Below are positions 1-7,234 of a stretch of 64,000 bases of DNA, one piece after another (position 1 is the first letter of the stretch; every line of letters starts with the position of its first letter). The notes below the pieces were generated by a model. It had not been told where the DNA came from. It did not search any database and saw only the letters and a list, made by a program, of their open reading frames with translations. The translations under genes and the position numbers were made by a program. Source of the stretch: an uncultured Clostridia bacterium (GTDB taxonomy: Bacteria; Bacillota; Clostridia; Oscillospirales; Ruminococcaceae); NCBI GenBank assembly GCA_944386455.1, contig CALXBC010000002.1, positions 1-64,000 of the forward strand, given 5' to 3'.

Positions 1-185
1 CGGGTCGGTTCGCGCGGTGATTTCTCTATTCTTTCTTTTTATTCGTTCGCGGATTGCCAGCCGGTGCAGACCGGCCGCGTGTGGACGCGGAGCCAAACTC
101 GCTTCGCTCGGGTCGGTTCGCGCGGTGATTTCTCTATTCTTTCTTTTTATTCGTTCGCGGATTGCCAGCCGGTGCAGACCGGCCG
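1..185. repeat. 108-bp-period tandem repeat, about 1.7 copies
   Basis: Bases 1-77 recur almost exactly at 109-185, giving a period of 108 bp. The unit is GC-rich and has a short inverted core, CCGGtgcagaCCGG. A weaker partial third match (GCGGATTGCGAGCCGG) lies near 256-272. The first copy runs off the left edge, so the array may be longer. No credible gene lies in bases 1-285; short open frames here simply repeat the unit. It sits just downstream of the spoIVB stop codon. Confidence 0.8.
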
Positions 186-285
186 AAGAAGGGGAAACCT
201 GTTAATGGAATTTTATGCCCGCGGGAAAAATGTTGAAAAGAATACGATGTCAACCGCGGATTGCGAGCCGGAGTGCCTCCTTTTG

Positions 286-1536
286 TTAAGCCGCCGTATT
301 CTGTTCGTTGCTTTCTAAATCCTTGGAAAAGGTATACATGTTTTCTGCAAAGATACCATATCCCTTGGTTGGATCATTGATGAGCACATGAGTTACCGCT
401 CCGACCAGTTTGCCGTCCTGTATAATCGGACTGCCGCTCATGCCCTGCACAATCCCGCCTGCCTTTTCCAGCAGTTCGGGGTCTGTCACCTCAATCACCA
501 TGTTTTTTGTCATGTTGGTACTGCCGATATTTGCCTTTTCGATTCTGATTTCATACTCCTTGGGGGTCTGACCGTCCAGCGTTGTCAAAATGGTTGCTTT
601 CCCGGTCTTGACTTCCTGCTTCATGGCCAGCGGCATGGCTTTGGCATTTTTTGCGGGACAGTAATCCATCACCCCGAATACGCCCGTCTCATTGTTTAAC
701 AGCAGACTGCCCATTGCCGTTCTTGATACAAACGAGCCGCGCAGCTCGCCGGGCGCCCCCTTCTGTCCTTTTGTCACGCCATTGATGTTGACGTCTACGA
801 CCTCTCCCGACATCAGCGGCAGGATGTCTCCGGTGTCCACATCGCAGATTGCATGCCCCAGGCCGCCGAAGCAGCTGTTCGCAGGGTCATAATAGGTTAC
901 AGTGCCGATTCCTGCCGAGCTGTCTCTCACCCAGATTCCGGCCTTGTATTTTCCGTCTGAATTGGATAAAACCGGCTTCAGCTCAACAGTCATCTCTGTT
1001 CCGTCCCTTTTCAGACAGACCTTCAGCGTCTTTCCGTTGGAAGACGAAACCGCCTCGCCGACATCCTCATTGCTTAACATCTCTGTCCCATCAATACTGA
1101 TGATACTGTCGCCAAGCTTGATGCCCGCCTCTTTGGCCGGATTTTTTGAGCCGCTGTCCGTGATGACTTCATTGACCCCCACAACCAGCACGCCGTCGGT
1201 AAACATTTTGATTCCAAATGGCGTTCCGCAGGGGATCAGCATTTTTTCTTCCACTACGTCGATATGGGTGCTTTTTACGGGAATAATGCCAAAGAGCATG
1301 ATTTTCCCTGTTTTGGTCGCGTTTGCGTTTCCAGAGACCGCAGCAGTTCTGCCGTTCCCGGCTTCTTCCTTCATTTCCAATGGGATCTGGGTATGAAACG
1401 ATACCGTTTGTCCGTCCACCACATAATAGGTTTCCGGAAGCGTCATGTCCAGATAAATCGTCAGACCGAACAGGGCTGTCAGTACAACCGCTGTCAGGGA
1501 CGTAAAAATTTTAATACACTTTTTCAAGTGGAACAT
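286..1536 (-). CDS. spoIVB: SpoIVB-type sporulation serine peptidase (S55), PDZ domain
   Basis: Forespore-secreted signalling protease; in Bacillus it triggers processing of pro-sigma-K by the SpoIVF complex across the forespore membranes. The 416-residue product has an N-terminal membrane anchor (about residues 9-29), a PDZ domain (about 105-195) and an S55 peptidase domain. The candidate catalytic His is about residue 228 in GLGHAICD, and the catalytic Ser is about 367 in GMSGSP. Length fits the family. The ribosome site AAAGAGG directly abuts the ATG at 1536, which is too close. The TTG at 1527, nine bases after AGAGG and followed by AAAAAG, is a better start and would remove three residues. 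The gene stands alone, without the recN/argR neighbours seen in Bacilli. Its presence argues that the host forms endospores. Confidence 0.93.
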   Translation of the reverse strand: MFHLKKCIKIFTSLTAVVLTALFGLTIYLDMTLPETYYVVDGQTVSFHTQIPLEMKEEAGNGRTAAVSGNANATKTGKIMLFGIIPVKSTHIDVVEEKMLIPCGTPFGIKMFTDGVLVVGVNEVITDSGSKNPAKEAGIKLGDSIISIDGTEMLSNEDVGEAVSSSNGKTLKVCLKRDGTEMTVELKPVLSNSDGKYKAGIWVRDSSAGIGTVTYYDPANSCFGGLGHAICDVDTGDILPLMSGEVVDVNINGVTKGQKGAPGELRGSFVSRTAMGSLLLNNETGVFGVMDYCPAKNAKAMPLAMKQEVKTGKATILTTLDGQTPKEYEIRIEKANIGSTNMTKNMVIEVTDPELLEKAGGIVQGMSGSPIIQDGKLVGAVTHVLINDPTKGYGIFAENMYTFSKDLESNEQNTAA

Positions 1537-1759
1537 CCTCTTTCTTTTTAAATTTGAAATTCTGACCCTCTATTACTTTTTGACAGACGGGGCAAAATAT
1601 AATCGGTAAAAATATGTCGTTAGATATTTACAAATTTGACATTTCATAGTATGATAAAAAAGATATATACAATACATATATTGATACTGCGTGTGATATT
1701 TTAAATAAACAGACTGTTTTTGCAAATTTCAGCCTGTTATGAAAGGAACGATTCCTAAA

Positions 1760-2359
1760 ATGAAAGCTGTTTCCCGTTTTTTCAGCGTTTTGACTTATGG
1801 CGCTATGGTTTATACTGCTTTTACAGCCGTCGTTGCTGGGTTTATGCTGATCCCAAATGCACTGTATGCCCATTTTGGCTGGATGATTTTGGTATTTACA
1901 TTGGCCGGTTATCTGGCTGCAATCGTTTTGAATATTTTTAAACGAAAATGGACTTCCTTTTTTGTGCTCGCCGGGACAGGCATTGCCCGCGTATATGTCT
2001 CTTTTCTGCTGATCCAGCGCTCCGGTCTGGATATGCTTGTTTTTTACAAGCATCATCTTCCCGCGCTGCTGGTCGTTTTGTTTGCGCTGCTTTCAACTGT
2101 TTTTTACAAGATGCATCTGAAAAACGAACGCGGTGTTACGTTCCAGAAAACGCAAAAGGACAGGGAACTTATGGAGGAAAAAAAGGCGATGCAGGAACTG
2201 GAAGAGAGCGAAGATGCCCTGGAATCAGATGAGGGAGAAGCCGTGAGAGAGCTGGAGGAAAGAGAGAATCTTCGGGAACTGGATGAAGCGGAAACCATTG
2301 AGGAGCTTGAGGAAAGCGAACAGATTCATACGCCGGAGCAAACCAGGCCGGAAGTGTAA
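1760..2359 (+). CDS. four-helix membrane protein with Glu-rich repeat tail
   Basis: Unrecognised protein of 199 residues. The first ~115 residues hold four hydrophobic helices, suggesting an integral membrane protein. The remaining ~80 residues are strongly acidic, with short repeats of the type (R/Q)ELEE(S/R)E, and probably form a soluble charged helix. The start at 1760 is preferred because AAAGGA at 1742-1747 lies 12 bases upstream. An in-frame ATG at 1739 would add seven residues but has no ribosome site. It is followed by a hairpin and then trmB. No function can be assigned; possible roles are scaffolding or cation binding at the inner membrane face. Confidence 0.7.
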   Translation: MKAVSRFFSVLTYGAMVYTAFTAVVAGFMLIPNALYAHFGWMILVFTLAGYLAAIVLNIFKRKWTSFFVLAGTGIARVYVSFLLIQRSGLDMLVFYKHHLPALLVVLFALLSTVFYKMHLKNERGVTFQKTQKDRELMEEKKAMQELEESEDALESDEGEAVRELEERENLRELDEAETIEELEESEQIHTPEQTRPEV

Positions 2360-2391
2360 AATTTGTTGATGGATATAACTGGCTAAAAAAT

Positions 2392-2436
2392 AAAAACAGC
2401 CGAAGCCGTGTATCACCCGATACGGCTTCGGCTGTT
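2392..2436. terminator. hairpin between membrane protein and trmB
   Basis: A 14-bp perfect stem, ACAGCCGAAGCCGT at 2396-2409 pairing with 2422-2435, with a 12-base loop. Downstream on the plus strand is only GTTTG, but the upstream A-run gives a good U-tract on the minus strand. It therefore works best against antisense transcription and is a weaker plus-strand terminator. It ends only about 6 bases before the trmB ribosome site (GAGGAG at 2442-2447), so it could also act as an attenuator. Confidence 0.65.
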
Positions 2437-2457
2437 TGACAGAGGAGCGGCAACGAC

Positions 2458-3135
2458 ATGAGAATGCGAAAAAAGAAATGGGCACTGCCCGAGCTTTTGA
2501 CCTGCGGCTTTTTTATCGAGCACCCGCAAGAGTTCAGGGGACGCTGGAAGGAACTGTTTCCCCGGCAGGACATACCGATGCGGCTGGAGCTGGGCTGCGG
2601 CAAGGGAACCTTTGCTGCGCAGATGGGGCTGCAGGAGCCGGACGTTAATTTTCTGGGAATTGATCTGATCGACGATATGCTTGGTGTGGCCCAGCGGAAT
2701 ATCAAAAGGATATATAGTGAAGCACAGCGCCCGATCGACAACATTCGGCTGACTGCATGGGACATTGAGCGGCTTTCTCTGATCATGGACGAAAATGACT
2801 GCTTTGAGCGAATGTATATCAACTTCTGTAATCCATGGCCAAAAGCAAAGCACCGCAAAAAACGGCTGACCCATCCCAAACAGCTTGCGCTGTACCGCCG
2901 GCATCTGGCGCCGGACGGTGAGATCTGGTTTAAAACAGACAGCGATCTGCTGTTTCAAGACAGCCTGACCTATTTTCGGGAGAGCGGCTTTGCAATCATC
3001 TACCAGACACTGGATCTGCATCATTCTGACTTCCAGGGCTTTACTCCGATGACGGAGCATGAAAAAATGTTTACAGAAGAAGGGATTTCCACCAAATTTT
3101 TAATTGCCAAAATACAAACGCCGTCAGGAAACTGA
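2458..3135 (+). CDS. trmB: tRNA (guanine-N7-)-methyltransferase
   Basis: Methylates N7 of G46 in the variable loop of tRNAs with S-adenosylmethionine. The product has 225 residues, normal for the family. A Rossmann-fold motif LELGCGKG (about residues 43-50) binds SAM. Other TrmB hallmarks are FLGIDLID, the RMYINFCNPWPKAKHRKKRL segment, GEIWFKTDSDLLF and the C-terminal TEHEKMF...G region. GAGGAG lies 10 bases before the ATG. The stop codon lies inside a terminator-like hairpin, of which a second copy lies ~310 bp downstream on the far side of a dispersed repeat. Confidence 0.96.
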   Translation: MRMRKKKWALPELLTCGFFIEHPQEFRGRWKELFPRQDIPMRLELGCGKGTFAAQMGLQEPDVNFLGIDLIDDMLGVAQRNIKRIYSEAQRPIDNIRLTAWDIERLSLIMDENDCFERMYINFCNPWPKAKHRKKRLTHPKQLALYRRHLAPDGEIWFKTDSDLLFQDSLTYFRESGFAIIYQTLDLHHSDFQGFTPMTEHEKMFTEEGISTKFLIAKIQTPSGN

Positions 3136-3144
3136 TCCTGACGG
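3116..3144. terminator. trmB terminator-type hairpin, copy 1 of a 29-bp direct repeat
   Basis: CCGTCAGGA and TCCTGACGG pair across AACTGA, overlapping the end of trmB. The 29-bp segment 3116-3144 is repeated exactly at 3452-3480, so the two copies frame the 300-bp repeat element. There is no long U-tract immediately after this copy. Confidence 0.7.
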
Positions 3145-3150
3145 TCTTAT

Positions 3151-3450
3151 AGACTGTCAAAAAACGGTAAAAAATAAAAAATCGTCACGCAGGCGGACAT
3201 GCACCGCCGGAGCAGTCTTGACAAACTGCGGGATTTGTTATTGGCTCCTCATAGCACCTCGATGCGGCTGCCGCTGCTGCGACAGCGCGGCCATGACATA
3301 CGGCCGCGAGCGGAGAGGTGTCATCCAAAAGCGATTCGGCGAATCGCTTTTGGATGGAAAAGAGGGGAGTCGGGGGAAAAACACAGAACAAGGCTTTGCC
3401 GCAGTGATTGTGTTTTTCCCTCGAAAGCGTGTCGATTTTTTCGATACGCT
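3151..3450 (+). repeat. dispersed ~300-bp structured element, copy 1
   Basis: This intergenic block matches the reverse complement of 63076-63378 over essentially its whole length. Shared parts include a GGCGG/CCGCC hairpin near 3193-3209, a CGGCC/GGCCG hairpin near 3290-3306, and a 33-base palindrome (15-bp arms, 3-base loop) at about 3325-3357. There is also a terminal hairpin of the type GCGTGTCG...CGATACGC at 3427-3449. The outer ends carry a loose inverted repeat resembling TGTCGAAAAA. Open frames exist on several strands but look like by-products of the palindrome. A MITE-like element or structured RNA is likely; neither a transposase nor a promoter is evident. Confidence 0.8.
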
Positions 3451-3451
3451 T

Positions 3452-3480
3452 AAACGCCGTCAGGAAACTGATCCTGACGG
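3452..3480 (-). terminator. hairpin copy 2, downstream of AIM24-family gene
   Basis: Second exact copy of the 29-bp segment at 3116-3144. Read on the minus strand it lies shortly after the stop of the gene ending at 3498 and forms CGCCGTCAGGA...TCCTGACGGCG followed by TTTAAG, so it can serve as that gene's terminator. Confidence 0.6.
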
Positions 3481-3497
3481 CGTTCACGGTCTTGTTT

Positions 3498-4181
3498 TTA
3501 GTTGTTTCCGGTCGGGAAAAACGGCCGCAGTGCGCTTGCAACGGAATTGACCGGCATGGTTTGCAGCAATACATTGCCCGGTCCGGTGATAATGGTGTTG
3601 AAAAAGCCTTCACCGCCCAGCAGCTTGTTTTTCAGTCCCGGCACCGACTGGATGTCCATCGTACAGGTGGCGTCCATTGCCGCGACGAATCCGGTGTCCA
3701 CAATGATTGATTGGCCCGGCCCCAGTGTGTATTCCACCACTGCACCATCGATCTCGACAAAAGCAGTGCCATTCCCGTCCAGCCGCTGCATAATAAAGCC
3801 CTCACCGCCAAAAAATCCCGCGCCGAACCGCTTCTGGAAGTGGATGGAAAGGGTGACGCCTGCCTCGGAAGCCAGAAACGCAGATTTTTGTACCACCATT
3901 GGCCGGTCAGGCGTGATCTGAAACGCACGGATAGACCCCGGAAAACTGGAGGCAAAGGCAATCATTCCCGGACCGCCGGCAGCGGTGTAGATGTTCTGGA
4001 AAACCGCCTCGCCGGCGAACATTCTGCCAAGCGCTTTGCCGAAGCCGCCGTTCGATGATGTCTCCATCTGCATATTGGGAGACATCCAGCTCATGGAACC
4101 GCGTTCGGTAATCATCCGTTCTCCGGGGGCAAGCTGACAGATCACCACGGGAAGCGGCGTGCCCTGAATATCATATGTCAT
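3498..4181 (-). CDS. AIM24 / TIGR00266 family beta-barrel protein
   Basis: Cytosolic beta-rich protein of 227 residues belonging to the AIM24 family (TIGR00266); its biochemical role in bacteria is unknown. Typical features are a Gly-rich segment (GGFGKALGRMFAGEAVFQNIYTA), the GGEGF motifs (FFGGEGFIMQRL and LLGGEGFFNTIITGPGNVLLQTMP), and alternating hydrophobic strands without a signal peptide. AGAAAGGAATGG precedes the ATG. The ATG inside this ribosome-site context is out of frame and probably not used. Neighbouring genes do not suggest a pathway. Confidence 0.9.
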   Translation of the reverse strand: MTYDIQGTPLPVVICQLAPGERMITERGSMSWMSPNMQMETSSNGGFGKALGRMFAGEAVFQNIYTAAGGPGMIAFASSFPGSIRAFQITPDRPMVVQKSAFLASEAGVTLSIHFQKRFGAGFFGGEGFIMQRLDGNGTAFVEIDGAVVEYTLGPGQSIIVDTGFVAAMDATCTMDIQSVPGLKNKLLGGEGFFNTIITGPGNVLLQTMPVNSVASALRPFFPTGNN

Positions 4182-4216
4182 ACAAAACCATTCCTTTCTG
4201 TTTTGGCTGTTTATAT

Positions 4217-4882
4217 TCAGCTGCCGGCGGTTTCAAAGTGGAACCGTTTTTCCAGCTGCCGGAATATGAGAGTCAGAATTGTGTTCATCAACAAATAAAT
4301 CACCGCCGCAAAAAGATACGGCGTCACACTGGCAAGAGAGTTGACCTGTCCCTTGGCGGTTTCCAGCAGGTCAATGACGCCCACCGCATAGACCAGTGCG
4401 GTATCCTTGATGAGAATCATGCTTTCATTGCTGACAGATGGCAGCGCCACCCGGATCATCTGGGGAAATACCACATGAAACAGCGTCTGTGATTTGCTCA
4501 GTCCCAACACCTTGGCTGCTTCATGCTGTCCCTTGTCGACCGCAAGGAATCCGCCGCGGAAGATCTCTGCAAAATAGGCTGCATAGTTGAGGGAAAATGC
4601 CACGACCGCTGCCCAGAAGCGGCTTTCAATTGCAATATATTTCCCGATCACCGGGAGAAATGGTACGCCAAAATAGATAAACAGCAGCTGGAGCAGCAGT
4701 GGTGTGCCCCGCATAATGAATATGTAAGCCCTTACCAGCCAGACAAGCGGCTTGATATGGGTGCGCATCAACAGTGTCAGCACCATCCCGAGCGGGATCG
4801 AAGCGGCAATAATAATCAAAAACAACAGTATGGTGGTTCCGGTGCCTTTCATCAGAACAGACAAAAGGTTCAAATAATCCAT
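4217..4882 (-). CDS. polar amino-acid ABC transporter permease (HisM/GlnP type), orphan
   Basis: Inner-membrane permease of the polar amino-acid uptake family, about 221 residues with five predicted helices. The EAA loop is visible as EAAKVLGLSKSQTLFHVVFPQMIRVALPSV, and the N-terminal segment GTGTTILLFLIIIAASIPLG is typical. The start at 4882 (MDYLNLL) is chosen because GGAAAGG lies 12 bases upstream. A longer frame to 4939 has an Arg-rich leader and overlaps the next gene's stop. Neither the ATPase nor the binding protein is adjacent, so partners must be encoded elsewhere or the transporter is incomplete. Confidence 0.88.
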   Translation of the reverse strand: MDYLNLLSVLMKGTGTTILLFLIIIAASIPLGMVLTLLMRTHIKPLVWLVRAYIFIMRGTPLLLQLLFIYFGVPFLPVIGKYIAIESRFWAAVVAFSLNYAAYFAEIFRGGFLAVDKGQHEAAKVLGLSKSQTLFHVVFPQMIRVALPSVSNESMILIKDTALVYAVGVIDLLETAKGQVNSLASVTPYLFAAVIYLLMNTILTLIFRQLEKRFHFETAGS

Positions 4883-4935
4883 GGAGTTCAGCATCCTTTC
4901 CATTATACATCTCTGCCGCCGCTGACGGCGCCTTT

Positions 4936-5502
4936 TCATCGGCAGGTGCGGCGCTCATAGCAAAGCTCAGTCAGCTCACCGCTGTACCGGGCGGAAACCA
5001 AGGTCAGCCAAAGTGTATCGGCTCTGTCATGAAACAGCCGGATGCCGTTTCCAAGCAGCACCGGCAGTACAGTAATCCGATATTGATCGATCAGATCACA
5101 GGATATCAGCTGATTGGCAATGTCTGCCCCGCCGCAGATCCAGATGTCCTTTCCGCTTTCCTTTTTGAGGCGGGAAATGAGCGCGGCAGGCTCCTGACAG
5201 GTAAAACGAATCTGGTCTGAACCGCCGTTTCTGTGTGTGATCACATAGGCCTGCAGCCCGTCATACGGCCACTTGCCGCGGGACAGCCCGGTTACAATTT
5301 GGCAGTAGGTGGTGTGCCCCATAACAATGGTGTCTACCGTTTGAAGAAACGTGGAATAGCCGTCGTCCCCTGTGCCCGAGGCGGCTGCTTCCATCCAATC
5401 CACACCGCCGTCCCGGTCTGCAATAAAGCCATCCAGACTCATACCGATATACAAAACCGTTTTCCGTTGGTTTTCCCGTTTCTCCATTTTATTTTCTTTC
5501 AT
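4936..5502 (-). CDS. dihydrofolate-reductase-like (RibD C-terminal) protein
   Basis: NAD(P)H-dependent reductase-fold protein of 188 residues from the RibD C-terminal/DHFR-like superfamily (YyaP/YwjB type). Motifs include VLYIGMSLDGFIAD near residue 16, DTIVMGHTTYCQI in the middle, IWICGGADIANQLI (nucleotide-binding GG), and LPVLLGNGIRLF near the C-terminus. The natural substrate of this subgroup is unknown. The ATG at 5502 is used by default; a second in-frame ATG at 5487 is possible. Divergent from the Rrf2 gene. Confidence 0.87.
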   Translation of the reverse strand: MKENKMEKRENQRKTVLYIGMSLDGFIADRDGGVDWMEAAASGTGDDGYSTFLQTVDTIVMGHTTYCQIVTGLSRGKWPYDGLQAYVITHRNGGSDQIRFTCQEPAALISRLKKESGKDIWICGGADIANQLISCDLIDQYRITVLPVLLGNGIRLFHDRADTLWLTLVSARYSGELTELCYERRTCR

Positions 5503-5629
5503 GTTTTACAGCCTGCCCACTTCTTTTCATTATCAGGTCAAAGCACATGTTTTATTATATCATATTTTGCAGGATTTACAAGAGATATTCGCAAAGAGAT
5601 CTGCCAATTCGGCGGGATTTATCTGTGAT

Positions 5630-5657
5630 TGCGCAAAAAAGCAAAATATGCTATTAT
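5630..5657 (+). promoter_or_regulatory. candidate sigma-A promoter for the Rrf2 gene
   Basis: TTGCGC (5630-5635) and TATTAT (5652-5657) are separated by 16 bases, about 30 bases before the Rrf2 start. Rrf2 regulators often autoregulate, so an operator could overlap it; none is obvious. Confidence 0.5.
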
Positions 5658-5687
5658 GAAAGCAGGATCAGGAAAGGAAGCAACGGA

Positions 5688-6092
5688 ATGAAGCTATCAT
5701 CCAAAAGCTGGTACGGAGTACGTCTGATGACTGCGCTCGCCTCAGCCGGGCGCGAGCAGCCGCTTTCTCTTCGTCAGGCAGCGCAGCAGCTGGAGATTTC
5801 TCCCAAATATCTCGAACAGATTGTGTCGGCGCTGACCAAAAACGGTCTTCTCACAGGTATCCGCGGTACACAGGGCGGATATTTGCTGTCGGAGCCGCCG
5901 CAGTCGATTCGTCTGGGAGATATCATTCGCGCGACAGACGGCTGTATTTTGTCTGCCGACTGTCCTCAAAAGGATAAGGAGCGATCGGAAAGCCTGGCAT
6001 CAGACTGCGGCTGGCGGCAGTTTTTTCATGCGGTTGAAGCTGCGGCCGACAGTATTACACTTGCTGATATGATCAAGGAGAGAGACAAATGA
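5688..6092 (+). CDS. Rrf2-family transcriptional regulator
   Basis: DNA-binding regulator of 134 residues. The N-terminus MKLSSKSWYGVRLMTALA and the winged-helix segment LSLRQAAQQLEISPKYLEQIVSALTKNGLLTGIRGTQGGY are characteristic, as is IRLGDIIRATDG. Three cysteines follow (about residues 85, 91 and 106). This resembles the IscR/NsrR Cys triad, although the spacing C-x5-C-x14-C is longer at the second interval, so Fe-S sensing is possible but unproven. AGGAAAGGA lies 10 bases before the ATG; a longer frame upstream has no ribosome site. The last codons overlap the GNAT gene by 4 bases, so the two are translated together. Confidence 0.9.
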   Translation: MKLSSKSWYGVRLMTALASAGREQPLSLRQAAQQLEISPKYLEQIVSALTKNGLLTGIRGTQGGYLLSEPPQSIRLGDIIRATDGCILSADCPQKDKERSESLASDCGWRQFFHAVEAAADSITLADMIKERDK

Positions 6093-6871
6093 CAAACAGC
6101 CGAATTCTGGAAATTGCACTGCAGCAGTCTGCTGTTGACCTAAACTGCGCGCCGCAGGATTTTTGCTCCGGCACCGCCAAAGTGGTGCTGTCACGGGCCA
6201 ATCCGCAGGCCAGGCGCTATCTGAAACTGCCGTTTTTCTGCGACATGGTTTCCTATGGCAGCAATGTGGTGGTCTCGGCGGACGAGCGAATCAAAGACTT
6301 TATGGAAACTTACATCCGCCGCTGTCCGCCGGAGCATTGCTTTGAGACCCCGCAGCTGCATCTGCTGGAGCGAGAGTTCCAGAAATACGGTCAAAGCGTC
6401 TGTTTTATGGCGGAGTATTTTCTGCCGGACCTGGATCGGCTGAAACCGCTTTCCTGTCCGCTGGAAATGCGTTTGCTGACCCCTCACGATTTTGCAGAGC
6501 TGTACCTGCCGCAATGGTCGAATGCCTTGTGCCGGAAGCGAAAGGAACTGGACCGTCTGGCTGTTGCCGCTGTCGACAACGGGACGATCGTCGCACTCGC
6601 GGGAGCGTCGGCCGACTGCGATACGATGTGGCAGATTGGAATCGATGTGCTGCCCGCATACCGCAGACAGGGAATTGCAGCTGCACTGACGGCAAAGCTG
6701 GCTCTGGAAATTCTGGCACGAAACAGGGTGCCGTTTTACTGCGCGGCATGGTCAAACATCCCCTCTGTCCGAAATGCTGTCCGGTCAGGCTTCCGCCCGG
6801 CATGGGCGGAGCTGACGGCCATGGACATCAAAACTGTCAGCGATCTGCAAAAAGAACAGGAGAACGGATAA
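6089..6871 (+). CDS. GNAT-family N-acetyltransferase
   Basis: Acetyl-CoA-dependent acyltransferase of 260 residues. The C-terminal half carries the GNAT core: strand IVALAGASADCDTMWQIGIDVLP, the acetyl-CoA pyrophosphate-binding motif YRRQGIAAALTAKLALEIL (about residues 190-209), and YCAAWSNIPSVRNAVRSGFRPAWAEL, which is the end-of-domain pattern. The ~120-residue N-terminal extension resembles GNAT proteins with a helical front domain. The start overlaps the Rrf2 stop (ATGA), implying translational coupling and a function under Rrf2 control. Substrate unknown. Confidence 0.86.
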   Translation: MTNSRILEIALQQSAVDLNCAPQDFCSGTAKVVLSRANPQARRYLKLPFFCDMVSYGSNVVVSADERIKDFMETYIRRCPPEHCFETPQLHLLEREFQKYGQSVCFMAEYFLPDLDRLKPLSCPLEMRLLTPHDFAELYLPQWSNALCRKRKELDRLAVAAVDNGTIVALAGASADCDTMWQIGIDVLPAYRRQGIAAALTAKLALEILARNRVPFYCAAWSNIPSVRNAVRSGFRPAWAELTAMDIKTVSDLQKEQENG

Positions 6872-6951
6872 ACTGATTTTTGCGGTTCTCAGGCAGATAA
6901 AAGAAGCGCAAAAAAGGGGAGAGCAGGGCGGACGGTTTACTTGAAATTATC

Positions 6952-7188
6952 TTGGAAATTATATTTGATGGAGTATTTGAAGCTGCTGGCTCAAAGCGGG
7001 TGCCGCTGCCGGTGCGCATCTTTTTGACGGGAATTCTTGCGCTGTTTTATCTCGGCCTGATTGGATTTATAGTTTGGGTTGGGATTTATTCGAAAAGCAA
7101 GATCCTGATGGCGGTATCGGCAGTGGTTGTGATTGGCTCTGCCGTTTTGGTCTGGTGTCTTGTCAGACGCAGAAAGCAGCGGAAATAA
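6952..7188 (+). CDS. small two-helix membrane protein (TTG start)
   Basis: Unrecognised 78-residue protein. A soluble N-terminus MEIIFDGVFEAAGSKRVPLP is followed by two transmembrane segments (about residues 22-44 and 51-70) and a basic tail RRRKQRK. It begins with TTG, and the only good ribosome site (AGGGGAGAG near 6914-6922) lies ~30 bases upstream. The true start is therefore uncertain, or translation is weak. Hydrophobic patterning and the positive-inside tail support a real gene. Confidence 0.55.
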   Translation: MEIIFDGVFEAAGSKRVPLPVRIFLTGILALFYLGLIGFIVWVGIYSKSKILMAVSAVVVIGSAVLVWCLVRRRKQRK

Positions 7189-7234
7189 GGGGAAAAAGAT
7201 CACTGCGATATGATTTGATAAAAGGAATCCATTT

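Noticed and set aside
1-185. CRISPR array
   Set aside because: Only two adjacent copies of a 108-bp unit without distinct spacers and no cas genes in the window.
3185-3613. Possible small protein encoded by the dispersed element, similar in both copies (KHNHC…ALFCVFPP…SIQKRF)
   Set aside because: The resemblance follows from nucleotide identity; two other frames are equally alike, the palindrome dictates much of the peptide, and there is no ribosome site at matching positions.
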